From Thioalkalivibrio sp. (GTDB lineage: Bacteria > Pseudomonadota > Gammaproteobacteria > Ectothiorhodospirales > Ectothiorhodospiraceae), in NCBI GenBank assembly GCA_003555285.1, contig PWGH01000308.1, positions 1-23,046 of the forward strand: a DNA stretch of 23,046 bases, read 5' to 3'. Positions within the stretch are counted from its first letter, which is position 1. Each line of letters begins with the position of its first letter. Shown here piece after piece: positions 1-6,103 of this stretch. Under the pieces are notes generated by a model that ran no database searches, was not told the DNA's origin, and saw nothing but the letters and a program-made list of their open reading frames with translations. The position numbers and the translations under genes are program-made.

Positions 1-328
1 ACAAACCGAAGGGCTGGATCAGCACGACCCAGGTCGGCACCGGCTCGAGGAAATAGCGCAAGTGACGCAGCAGGACCAGTGCCAGACCGACGTGAAACAG
101 GATGCCGAACAGCCAGATCCACTTGTTCGCCTTGAACAGGCTGTTGAATAGGAAGACTTCGGTGGCCATGCGGCGGACCACCCCCGCGCGCGTCGTCGGC
201 GCCGGCGTGGTCGGAATCTTCAACGGAGCGGGGGCCCGTGCATAGGCCACGATGCGCATGCCGAGGCCGACCACGAAGATGGCGATGGCCACATAGAAGA
301 TCAAGGCAAAGAGCACGGTGACGAACAC
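1..328 (-). CDS. dsrM: DsrM, membrane cytochrome b-type subunit of the DsrMKJOP complex (N-terminal part)
   Basis: This is the first 109 residues of a membrane protein that continues past the window edge. In this family DsrM is a NarI-like haem b protein of the cytoplasmic-membrane DsrMKJOP complex, which exchanges electrons between the quinone pool and the DsrC disulfide/trisulfide. Visible here are a hydrophobic segment at about residues 2-22 and a second at about 70-88, with His79 and His89 as possible haem ligands. The start is a GTG at 328: a GGAGG lies 7 bases upstream and no better ATG exists in frame. The gene follows dsrC in the usual dsr order but is separated from it by a strong hairpin at 352-379, so it may be expressed below dsrC. 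The identification rests on position, the hydrophobic pattern and N-terminal similarity to DsrM; the C-terminal half cannot be checked. Confidence 0.88.
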   Translation of the reverse strand, partial: MFVTVLFALIFYVAIAIFVVGLGMRIVAYARAPAPLKIPTTPAPTTRAGVVRRMATEVFLFNSLFKANKWIWLFGILFHVGLALVLLRHLRYFLEPVPTWVVLIQPFGL

Positions 329-351
329 GGGCAATCCTCCAGAAACAGGGA

Positions 352-379
352 ACCGGGTGAGGCCGAGGCCTCACCCGGT
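352..379 (-). promoter_or_regulatory. Strong hairpin between dsrC and dsrM (possible attenuator or 3' stabiliser)
   Basis: Perfect inverted repeat with 13-base arms (352-364 and 367-379) and only 2 bases between them. It starts 17 bases after the dsrC stop codon on the transcribed strand. The bases after it, towards dsrM, read TCCCTGTTT, a poor T-tract, so full termination is unlikely. It fits partial termination or protection of the dsrC 3' end. Confidence 0.7.
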
Positions 380-396
380 GGGGTCGTGCAGACGGG

Positions 397-729
397 TCAG
401 ACGCAGCCGGTCGGCTTGGGCAGGCCGGCGTATTTGCACGCCTGCTTCGCCGGGCCGTAGGGGAACAGTTCGTACAGGTACTTGCTGTTGCCCTTGTCCG
501 GGCCAAGCTTCTTGCCGATGGCCTTGGTCAGCACGCGAACGGCCGGGGCGATCTGGTATTCCTCGTAGTACTCACGCAGGAAGTTGATGACTTCCCAGTG
601 GTTCTCGTCGAGGTCGGCGCCGTCGGCCTTGGCCATGGCGGTCGCCAGATCGGGATTCCATTGGGTCAGGTCGGCCAGGTAGCCTTCTTCGTCGGTTTCG
701 TAGGATTTGCCGTTGGCTTCGATGGGCAT
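397..729 (-). CDS. dsrC: DsrC, sulfur-carrier protein of the dsr pathway
   Basis: This 110-residue protein is the substrate carrier of dissimilatory sulfur metabolism. It receives sulfur from DsrEFH, presents it to DsrAB, and its oxidised form is turned over by the DsrMKJOP complex. The C-terminal arm carries both redox cysteines, Cys98 (QACKYAGLP) and the penultimate Cys109 (PTGCV), with ten residues between them, as in true DsrC rather than TusE, which has only the last one. Length matches the family (about 105-115). The start is set by AGGAG six bases before the ATG at 729. It lies between dsrH and dsrM, 52 bases after dsrH, and is followed by a strong hairpin. A paralogue lacking both cysteines is encoded at 6865-7206 on the other strand. 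Confidence 0.97.
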   Translation of the reverse strand: MPIEANGKSYETDEEGYLADLTQWNPDLATAMAKADGADLDENHWEVINFLREYYEEYQIAPAVRVLTKAIGKKLGPDKGNSKYLYELFPYGPAKQACKYAGLPKPTGCV

Positions 730-781
730 GGGATGCTCCTGTTGATTGCAGTGCAGGTGGATAGTGGGACAAACCGGGCCG

Positions 782-1090
782 CTACAGCCAGGACTGAACC
801 TTGTCGTATTGCGTGGTCAGTTCGACGAAGCCGTTGTAGTCCACGACGGCGATGCCTTCGATCACGTGTTCGGCGGTCATGCCCCGGGCCAGCAGATCCG
901 GACCCAGGACATAGACGGCGCGGTCGGCCAGCGCGGCGCGGAGGGTGTCCGCCTGTGCGGTGCCTTCGACCGCCCCGAACACGCCATCCTCGATCAGCAG
1001 GATGGCCGAGCCGGGCAGGGCGTGACCCAGGCAGGAATTCAGGGTGTTGCGCTCGAACGGCGACTTGTTGACGGTATGCAGCATGCTCAT
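782..1090 (-). CDS. dsrH: DsrH, TusB-family subunit of the DsrEFH sulfurtransferase
   Basis: 102-residue cytoplasmic protein of the DsrH/TusB family. With DsrE and DsrF it forms a hexameric sulfurtransferase that hands sulfur to DsrC; its presence marks the oxidative form of the pathway. The family's conserved cysteine is at position 20 (NTLNSCLG), and the ending, with a terminal Trp-Leu, is typical. The start at 1090 is preceded by GGGGA, puts the cysteine at residue 20 as in Allochromatium, and leaves only ten bases after dsrF. A second Met at residue 3 is possible. It is the fifth gene of the dsr operon in this window. Confidence 0.95.
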   Translation of the reverse strand: MSMLHTVNKSPFERNTLNSCLGHALPGSAILLIEDGVFGAVEGTAQADTLRAALADRAVYVLGPDLLARGMTAEHVIEGIAVVDYNGFVELTTQYDKVQSWL

Positions 1091-1100
1091 TTCATTCCCC

Positions 1101-1493
1101 TCAGAAGCTCAGGATCACGTCTTGCTGGTCCATCAATTCGGCCAGGGCGGCACGGCTCATCACCTCGACCGGAACCAGCAGATCATCCTCGGTCAGTCCG
1201 CGTTCGGCCAGCGATTCGGCTTCCACGTAGAGTTTTTCGACGTCATAGCCCTCGAGTGCCCGGTAGGTCGGCGAGAAGTTCTTCATGCCGATGCCCTTCG
1301 TGTCCTGGCCCTTTTTGATCTGGTACACGCCGTCATCCAGGAAGGCCATGCTGACGTCCTGTTCGAAGGCGGCGGCGATCAGCACGACCTCCAGCGATTC
1401 CAGCGCATAGATGGTCCCGTACGGGGCCTTGCGGTTCACATACAGGAACTTCTTGATCGTGCCTGGACCTTCTTCTTCCCAAGGTTCTGACAT
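1101..1493 (-). CDS. dsrF: DsrF, TusC-family subunit of the DsrEFH sulfurtransferase
   Basis: 130-residue DsrE/F-like protein, TusC type, a structural subunit of the DsrEFH hexamer. The family signature is a Rossmann-like fold with an N-terminal strand and the stretch APYGTIYALESLEV near residues 22-35, which is visible here. There is no cysteine in the position used by DsrE, as expected for DsrF. I chose the ATG at 1493 because GAAGG lies eight bases upstream and the protein then begins MSEPWEE. An in-frame ATG at 1529 would add 12 residues but has no ribosome site. It sits between dsrE (87-base gap with small hairpins) and dsrH (ten-base gap). Confidence 0.93.
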   Translation of the reverse strand: MSEPWEEEGPGTIKKFLYVNRKAPYGTIYALESLEVVLIAAAFEQDVSMAFLDDGVYQIKKGQDTKGIGMKNFSPTYRALEGYDVEKLYVEAESLAERGLTEDDLLVPVEVMSRAALAELMDQQDVILSF

Positions 1494-1523
1494 GGGTTCT
1501 ACCTTCAGTGTTGAGGGTTGCGT

Positions 1524-1572
1524 GCCCACGCGCCCATGTGGGCCGCGGGTGCGAATCCGGGGCCGTAGGCCC
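1524..1572 (-). promoter_or_regulatory. Two small hairpins in the dsrE-dsrF gap
   Basis: The 87-base gap holds a 6-base-arm hairpin (GCCCAC at 1524-1529 with GTGGGC at 1538-1543) and a 5-base-arm hairpin (GGGCC at 1560-1564 with GGCCC at 1568-1572). Neither is followed by a T-tract. They may affect mRNA processing; both are weak individually. Confidence 0.35.
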
Positions 1573-1580
1573 GTCGGGCA

Positions 1581-1973
1581 TCAGTCGCCGAAGACCATCA
1601 TTCGGTCGCACTGGATACCGGCCTCGATCAACTGACCGAGACCCGAGATGCGAAAGCCCGGGGCGATGTTGTTGCCGTCCTTGCCCTGGCGCTTGGCTTC
1701 GCCTTCGTCGAGCAGGCCGCGGCGTTGGGCGGCGGCGATGCAGATCACCAGATCGGTGCCGTGCTGCTCAGCCATCTCGCTCCAGAGGTCGGGGATCTTG
1801 CGGTCATCCTGGGGTGGCACGGCAAAGCGGGTGCCGTTGTTCACACCATCGTGATAGAAGAACACCCGGAAGATTTCGTGCCCTTGTTCCATCGCCGCCT
1901 TGGCGAACTGGTAGGCGGTATCCGAGGCCTGGTGCTGATAAGGACCCTCGTTGACCAGAATTCCATATTTCAT
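1581..1973 (-). CDS. dsrE: DsrE, TusD-family sulfur-accepting subunit of DsrEFH
   Basis: 130-residue TusD/DsrE-family protein. In the DsrEFH hexamer the DsrE cysteine is the persulfide site that passes sulfur to DsrC. The active-site cysteine is at position 78 (HGTDLVICIAAAQRRG), exactly where it is in characterised DsrE, and a second cysteine is at 122. The N-terminal strand MKYGILVNEGPYQ and the FFYHDGV segment near residues 38-44 are typical of the family. The ATG at 1973 has AGGAA eight bases upstream. It follows dsrB after a 108-base gap that contains a 10-base-arm hairpin, so it may start a transcript segment with a different stability from dsrAB. Confidence 0.95.
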   Translation of the reverse strand: MKYGILVNEGPYQHQASDTAYQFAKAAMEQGHEIFRVFFYHDGVNNGTRFAVPPQDDRKIPDLWSEMAEQHGTDLVICIAAAQRRGLLDEGEAKRQGKDGNNIAPGFRISGLGQLIEAGIQCDRMMVFGD

Positions 1974-2003
1974 GGGCTGTGTTCCTGTTGAGCCTGTTGA
2001 CGA

Positions 2004-2027
2004 ACCGGCGGCCCTGGGGCCGCCGGT
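2004..2027 (-). promoter_or_regulatory. GC-rich hairpin between dsrB and dsrE
   Basis: Perfect inverted repeat with 10-base arms (ACCGGCGGCC at 2004-2013, GGCCGCCGGT at 2018-2027) and a 4-base loop. It lies 54 bases after the dsrB stop on the transcribed strand and has no T-tract after it. Its place at the junction of the reductase genes and the sulfurtransferase genes suggests 3' protection of dsrAB mRNA or partial termination. Confidence 0.6.
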
Positions 2028-2081
2028 CGTTCCTTTGCGGATCGTCCGGGATCAGATCCGGCGCGCTCCGGACCGGTGTGA

Positions 2082-3158
2082 TCAGAACCGGATGTGAGTC
2101 GAGGCGTTCAGCGTGTTGCGCGCGCCTCTCCAGTTCTCGATGTGGTAGCGGGTGAACGGCAGGCCGGTCTTTTCGAAGAAGGCGGGCCAACCGATGCGCT
2201 CGATCCAGTCGTTGATGCGCTCCCAGTCCTGACCGTCTTCCTGATAAACCTTCAGGATCCGCTTGACGATCGACGTCGCTTCCGGCCAGCGCGGCGGGTT
2301 GTTCGGGATGCCGGAGGCGACCAGCTTCTGGAAGGTCGGCTTGCCGCGGGCATTGGAGTGGTTGCCACCGACCCAGATCGCGAACTTGGTGTGCTCGGCA
2401 TCGTTGATCTGCATCGGGGGGCAGGGCGGGTAGCAGGCGCCGCAGCAGATGCATTTCTTCTCGTCCACTTCCAGCGACGGCTTGCCGTTCACCAGCGCCG
2501 GACGAATCGCGGCGACCGGGCAGCGGGCGACCACCGAGGGGCGCTCGCAGACGTTGGCGACCAGGTCGTGGTTGATCTTCGGGGGCTTGGTGTGCTGCAC
2601 GTTGATCGCGATGTCACCCTGGCCGCCGCAGTTGATCTGGCAGCAGGAGGTGGTGATATGCACGCGGTTGGGCATGTTGCAGGTGCGGAACTCGTCGATC
2701 AGCTCGTCCATCATTGCCTTCACCACGCCGGAGGCGTCGGTGCCGGGGATGTCGCAGTGCAGCCAGCCCTGGGTGTGGGAGATCATCGACACCGAGTTGC
2801 GGGTGCCGCCGACGATGAAGCCGGCCTCTTCGAGAGCGTTGATCAGCGGCTCGACTTTCTCTTCGGCGTCGACCATGTACTCGATGTTCGAGCGGATGGT
2901 GAAGCGCACGTAGCCATCGGCGAACTCGTCACCGATGTCGCAAAGCTTGCGCAGGGTGAATACGTCGAGGATGCGCTGGGTGCCGGCCTTGACCGTCCAG
3001 ATGCCTTCTCCGGTGTCGGAGACGTGCAGCAGAACGCCCGGGCGGGGATGGGTGTGGTAGCGCCACATGCCGAAGTTGCGGCGCATGACGGGATGCATGT
3101 ACTGAAAGCCGTCCGGGCAGCCGGACTCGATCGGCGGACGCATGGCGGGTTGTGACAT
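2082..3158 (-). CDS. dsrB: DsrB, beta subunit of reverse dissimilatory sulfite reductase
   Basis: 358-residue beta subunit of the cytoplasmic alpha2beta2 sirohaem enzyme that, in sulfur oxidisers, converts DsrC-bound sulfur to sulfite. Residues visible include a cysteine cluster SCCQINC typical of the DsrB sirohaem/[4Fe-4S] region, and an inserted ferredoxin domain with KCICCGACYPPCPPM plus an upstream RCPVAAI cysteine, giving ligands for a second [4Fe-4S] cluster. Length and the ending THIRF are typical. The ATG at 3158 has AGGAG six bases upstream. It follows dsrA by 56 bases with no terminator-like structure, so dsrAB are clearly co-transcribed. Direction of catalysis is inferred from the linked dsrEFH genes, not from this sequence alone. 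Confidence 0.97.
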   Translation of the reverse strand: MSQPAMRPPIESGCPDGFQYMHPVMRRNFGMWRYHTHPRPGVLLHVSDTGEGIWTVKAGTQRILDVFTLRKLCDIGDEFADGYVRFTIRSNIEYMVDAEEKVEPLINALEEAGFIVGGTRNSVSMISHTQGWLHCDIPGTDASGVVKAMMDELIDEFRTCNMPNRVHITTSCCQINCGGQGDIAINVQHTKPPKINHDLVANVCERPSVVARCPVAAIRPALVNGKPSLEVDEKKCICCGACYPPCPPMQINDAEHTKFAIWVGGNHSNARGKPTFQKLVASGIPNNPPRWPEATSIVKRILKVYQEDGQDWERINDWIERIGWPAFFEKTGLPFTRYHIENWRGARNTLNASTHIRF

Positions 3159-3214
3159 CGGTGGCTCCTGCTATCTGAAATGGGGTTGGATTGGGTCAGA
3201 AGGGCAGTGCGGGA

Positions 3215-4480
3215 TCAGCCCGCGGCCGCCTGCTTCTGTTCCATCTTCTGGCGCAGGTAGTCCTCCGCGGCCTCGTCGTACTCGTCCAGCCGGATGTAGG
3301 AGCTCTGGCGCGGGTGGGTGACCATGTTCGGGTCGGCCGCGAGGCCCATGCCCTCCAGGAAGTTCACCAGACCGATGCGCTCGATCATCTCGCCGCAGCG
3401 CTCGTGCTCCAGCCCGTTCTCGGCCCAGAAGTCGATGATGTTCTCGGCGAGTTCCACCATGCTCTGGTAGTCCTCTTCGGTTTCGAGCTTCATGAACGGC
3501 ACGATCACGGTGCCCATCAGGTCGCCGATCTTCAGCGTGCGCTTGCCGCCGACCAGGATGGTCACGCCCTGGTCATCGCCGGGGGACAGCGCCTTGGTCA
3601 TCACGTTGATGCAGTGCATGCAGCGTACGCAGTTGCTGTTCTCGATGTGCAGGGTGTTGTCTTCGTTCAGGGTCATGCACTTGCTGGGGCAACGGTTGAT
3701 CACGTCCAGGTGAACCTTGTCGCGACCGTATTCGGCGACGAAGTTCTTCACCTCGGCCTGGTCGATCTTGATGTCGTCGCGCCAGGTGCCGATCACCGCG
3801 AAGTCGGAGCGCTCGATTGCGTTCACGCAGTCGTTCGGGCAGCCGGAGACCTTGAACTTGAACTTGTAGGGCAACGACGGGCGATGCACGTCGTCGGTGA
3901 AGCGGTTCAGCAGGGTGCGGTGGGCGCGCTGCTCGTTGGTGCAGGACTGCTCGCAACGGGCCGCGCCGACGCAGGACATGCCGGTGCGTACGCAGGGCCC
4001 GGCGCCGCCGAGGTCCCAGCCGTATTCGTTGATCTCATCGAAGAAGGCCTGGGTGTTGGTGCTGTTGACGCCGATGAACATCGCATTGCCGGTCTGGCCG
4101 TGGAAGGTGATCAGGCCGGAACCGTGCTTCTCCCAGCTGTCGGTCAGCTGACGCAGGGACTCGGTGGTGTAGAAGTTGCCCGCCGGGGGCTGCACGCGCA
4201 CGGTGTGGAATTCGCGCGACTCCGGGAAGGCCTTCGACACCTCGGAGAAGCGCGGGATGATCCCGGAGCCGTAGCCGAACACCGACACCGTACCGCCCTT
4301 CCAGTAGCCCTTGCGGGTTTCGTAGGAGTGCTCGAGTTGGCCCAGCAGGTCGTTGGTGACGTTCTGGATGCGCTCGTCGGGGTGGTCGTCCCGAAGGCGC
4401 TTGATGCCGGAGATGAAGCTCGGCCAGGGGCCGTTTTCCAACTCGTCGAGCATGGGGGTCGGATGATGTGGGTTCGCCAT
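3215..4480 (-). CDS. dsrA: DsrA, alpha subunit of reverse dissimilatory sulfite reductase
   Basis: 421-residue alpha subunit, first gene of the dsr operon. The sirohaem-[4Fe-4S] site is shown by a C-x5-C motif (MSCVGAARCEQSC) and a C-x3-C motif (SGCPNDCVN). A ferredoxin insert follows with CPSKC and CVRCMHC, giving the second cluster. The length is normal for DsrA. The ATG at 4480 has AAGGAG six bases upstream. About 430 bases separate it from the divergent dioxygenase gene; that gap holds the likely dsr promoter, a G-rich tract and a palindromic motif. The oxidative assignment rests on the accompanying dsrE, dsrF and dsrH, which are found in sulfur oxidisers, and on the absence of dsrD among the visible genes. 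Confidence 0.97.
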   Translation of the reverse strand: MANPHHPTPMLDELENGPWPSFISGIKRLRDDHPDERIQNVTNDLLGQLEHSYETRKGYWKGGTVSVFGYGSGIIPRFSEVSKAFPESREFHTVRVQPPAGNFYTTESLRQLTDSWEKHGSGLITFHGQTGNAMFIGVNSTNTQAFFDEINEYGWDLGGAGPCVRTGMSCVGAARCEQSCTNEQRAHRTLLNRFTDDVHRPSLPYKFKFKVSGCPNDCVNAIERSDFAVIGTWRDDIKIDQAEVKNFVAEYGRDKVHLDVINRCPSKCMTLNEDNTLHIENSNCVRCMHCINVMTKALSPGDDQGVTILVGGKRTLKIGDLMGTVIVPFMKLETEEDYQSMVELAENIIDFWAENGLEHERCGEMIERIGLVNFLEGMGLAADPNMVTHPRQSSYIRLDEYDEAAEDYLRQKMEQKQAAAG

Positions 4481-4626
4481 GGCGGTCTCCTTGGATCGGT
4501 TTCGGTATCCGGGACGACCCTGTGTCCTGAGGGTCGGCCCGTATTGGGTTCGCAGGGTTGGCCTTGCCCGCGTTCAGGCTGCGGCCCGCCGATTCACTGT
4601 CGAGGCAATCCCAGCGGATTCCCCTC

Positions 4627-4655
4627 GTCATACGGTGGGTTACTCTAGGTTCCAA
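4627..4655 (-). promoter_or_regulatory. Candidate sigma-70 promoter of the dsr operon
   Basis: On the minus strand TTGGAA (4650-4655) and TATGAC (4627-4632) are separated by exactly 17 bases, each matching 4 of 6 consensus positions. Transcription would start near 4620, giving a dsrA leader of about 140 bases. The G-rich tract and the first palindrome lie upstream of it, as an activator site might. Judged by eye only. Confidence 0.4.
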
Positions 4656-4680
4656 GCCCCGTTGAAAACATCCTACTCAT

Positions 4681-4700
4681 GGGGGGGGAGGGGTGGGGGG
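4681..4700 (+). other. G-run tract with G-quadruplex potential
   Basis: The plus strand reads eight G, A, four G, T, six G. This is enough guanine for a two- or three-tetrad quadruplex. It is on the template strand for dsrA transcription and lies one base from the palindrome at 4702-4721. It could also be a simple-sequence tract with no role. Confidence 0.5.
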
Positions 4701-4701
4701 T

Positions 4702-4721
4702 CCTATCTCTCAAGGGATAGG
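4702..4721. promoter_or_regulatory. Candidate operator, copy 1 (dsrA side)
   Basis: CCTATCTCTCAAGGGATAGG: perfect 6-base arms CCTATC and GATAGG around 8 bases. On the minus strand it reads CCTATCCCTTGAGAGATAGG, which resembles the copies at 4755-4774 and 7224-7243. It lies about 80-100 bases upstream of the predicted dsrA start of transcription. Confidence 0.5.
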
Positions 4722-4754
4722 GGAAAGTAAAGAGCCGTGTCGTCGTGCGGGTTG

Positions 4755-4774
4755 CCTATCCCGGATGGATAGTT
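4755..4774. promoter_or_regulatory. Candidate operator, copy 2 (dioxygenase side)
   Basis: CCTATCCCGGATGGATAGTT: arms CTATCC and GGATAG, with 5 bases between. A -10-like GGTACACT begins 38 bases after the first C. Copy 3 has the matching GGTACAGT 39 bases after its first C, so the two promoters share a layout. Confidence 0.45.
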
Positions 4775-4910
4775 GCTGCCCACCAGGAGGCCGGTACACT
4801 GCGGATCACTGTCCGGTGAGGCCGTTGTCCGGTAAGCCCCGTTGTCCAGTAAGCCCCGTGCGATGAAACCCGTACGATCAACCCCGAGAGCGTACCATGA
4901 GTTGCCTGCC

Positions 4911-5840
4911 ATGAGCCTCGTATCCCGCCCGGTCGGCCGCCCCGTCGCCCCGGTTCCCGTTCCCTCAGGCCCCTTCGCACTGGACGATGCGCTGACGTAC
5001 CGCCGCTGGCGCGCGGAAAAACGGCAGCGGGCCCCGCAGGCAATCGAGGATCTGGTCGTCCCGATCGCCGATGCGGGGCAGCCTAATGCGGCGGAACGTG
5101 CGGCGCTGATCGACCGGATCGGTCGGGCCAACATGGCTATTTACCGCAGCGCTGCGCCGGTGGACCGGGCGGCGCTGCGACGCCTGGGTGCGGCGCTGGG
5201 GCTTGCGCGCCTCGATGGGCACCTGTGTGCCGAGGAAGACGGGATCAGCCAGCTGCAGGTCAGCGCCGACCGCGCGCAAGGCGACTACATTCCCTATACC
5301 GACCGTCCGCTCAGCTGGCATTGCGACGGGTATTATAATGAACCCGAACAGCGTATCCGCGCGATGGTGTTGCACTGCGTCCGTGCCGCCGCCGAGGGCG
5401 GTGAAAACGCACTGATGGATCACGAGATGCTGTACATCGCGCTGCGTGACCGGGATCCCGCCTACATCGAGGCGCTGATGCACCCGCAGGCCCTGTGCAT
5501 TCCCGCGAACATCCAGCAGGGCGAGGTGCTGCGTCCCGAGCGCACCGGCCCGGTGTTCAGCGTGGATCCGGGCGATGGCCGGCTGCATTTGCGCTACACC
5601 GCACGGGGGCGTCACGTGCGCTGGCGCGAGGATGCGGCCACGCGGGAGGCCGTGGCCTGCATCGCCGAGATTCTGAACGCCGACGATGCCCCGGTCTTCC
5701 GGTACGGTTTGCGGCCGGGCGAGGGTATCGTCTGTAATAATATATTGCACAATCGGACCGGTTTTGGTGATGATCCCGACCCGGGTCGGCAGCGGCTGGT
5801 CTACCGCGCCCGCTTTTTCGATCGTGTGGCCGAAACCTGA
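4911..5840 (+). CDS. TauD/TfdA-family Fe(II)/2-oxoglutarate-dependent dioxygenase
   Basis: 309-residue cytoplasmic protein of the TauD/TfdA fold. The iron-binding facial triad is visible as His137-x-Asp139 (LSWHCDG) and His280 (NNILHNRTGF), with Arg299 (VYRARF) as the likely 2-oxoglutarate carboxylate anchor. These enzymes oxidise substrates with O2 and 2-oxoglutarate; TauD itself releases sulfite from taurine. The substrate here is not evident from sequence, and the similarity to taurine dioxygenase is distant. Its position, divergent from dsrA and downstream of a motif shared with dsrA, suggests a role linked to sulfur metabolism, but this is inference. The start is uncertain: 4911 is preferred because the N-terminus is then compact; 4863 and 4842 are in frame, and none has a strong ribosome site. 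Confidence 0.82.
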   Translation: MSLVSRPVGRPVAPVPVPSGPFALDDALTYRRWRAEKRQRAPQAIEDLVVPIADAGQPNAAERAALIDRIGRANMAIYRSAAPVDRAALRRLGAALGLARLDGHLCAEEDGISQLQVSADRAQGDYIPYTDRPLSWHCDGYYNEPEQRIRAMVLHCVRAAAEGGENALMDHEMLYIALRDRDPAYIEALMHPQALCIPANIQQGEVLRPERTGPVFSVDPGDGRLHLRYTARGRHVRWREDAATREAVACIAEILNADDAPVFRYGLRPGEGIVCNNILHNRTGFGDDPDPGRQRLVYRARFFDRVAET

Positions 5841-5847
5841 GGCGTTC

Positions 5848-5901
5848 CCAGAGGTGTTGCGATGATGTGCCAGAGGTATTTTGACCAGAGGTGTTTGAAT
5901 G
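5848..5901 (+). repeat. Three tandem-like copies of a Shine-Dalgarno-containing repeat
   Basis: The unit CCAGAGGTGTTTGA(ATG) occurs at 5848-5864, 5870-5884 and 5885-5901. Each contains AGAGGT. The first and third copies both place an ATG six bases after AGAGGT; the third supplies the start of the 63-aa gene. The middle copy has no start codon. Confidence 0.6.
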
Positions 5902-5912
5902 ATTTGGCTTAG
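5862..5912 (+). CDS. Possible 16-codon leader peptide
   Basis: ATG at 5862 opens a 16-residue frame (MMCQRYFDQRCLNDLA) with AGAGGT six bases upstream. It ends at 5912, 14 bases inside the next gene, in a different frame. The ribosome site is identical in layout to that of the 63-aa gene, so translation would run across and could control that gene's start. It may equally be a by-product of the repeat. No family evidence is possible at this length. Confidence 0.2.
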   Translation: MMCQRYFDQRCLNDLA

Positions 5913-6090
5913 CGAAGTGCTGCTGCAAAACCACGAACTCCAGTCCTTCCAGGAGTTGCTGGATCTGGTGGTCCAGCGGGCCCGGGAGGGTGAGCGCTTT
6001 CTGAGTTCCGATGTGCGTCCGCCGTTCCCGGACACCCCGGTGGACTGGGAAGAGCGCATCGAAGCCGCGTTCACCTCGGCGACGCCATGA
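5899..6090 (+). CDS. Small conserved-looking protein of unknown function, 63 aa
   Basis: 63-residue protein, not recognised. It begins MIWLSEVLLQNHELQSF, is mostly helical and acidic, has no cysteine, no signal peptide and no clear membrane segment, and ends in a Pro-rich and Trp-containing tail (PPFPDTPVDWEERIEAAF). AGAGGT lies six bases before the ATG, and the start codon is part of a threefold repeat. It follows the dioxygenase by 58 bases and precedes the Cas6-like gene by 13, so it is probably in the same transcript and may work with one of them. Real-gene support comes from the good ribosome site, the tight spacing and codon use like its neighbours. Confidence 0.6.
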   Translation: MIWLSEVLLQNHELQSFQELLDLVVQRAREGERFLSSDVRPPFPDTPVDWEERIEAAFTSATP

Positions 6091-6103
6091 ACGGCGTCGG
6101 CTG

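Larger units (their letters stand above)
4481..4910. other. Divergent intergenic region between dsrA and the dioxygenase gene
   Basis: 430 bases without a convincing gene. From the dsrA side it holds a leader of roughly 140 bases, a sigma-70-like promoter facing dsrA (4627-4655), a G8-A-G4-T-G6 tract (4681-4700), and two copies of a CCTATCCC-type imperfect palindrome (4702-4721 and 4755-4774). A weak plus-strand -10-like TACACT lies at 4795-4800. The segment 4805-4862 contains short imperfect repeats of the type TTGTCCGGTAAGCCCC. Confidence 0.7.

Noticed and set aside
1494..1529. Upstream ATG of dsrF at 1529
   Set aside because: No ribosome site; the ATG at 1493 has GAAGG at good spacing and gives the expected N-terminus.
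2094..3155. 353-residue plus-strand open frame opposite dsrB
   Set aside because: Shadow of dsrB: GC-rich codon bias leaves the opposite strand open. The product is Gly/Val/Ala/His-rich with no recognisable domain.
3191..4648. 485-residue plus-strand open frame opposite dsrA
   Set aside because: Same reason; dsrA on the minus strand has intact cofactor motifs and a good ribosome site.
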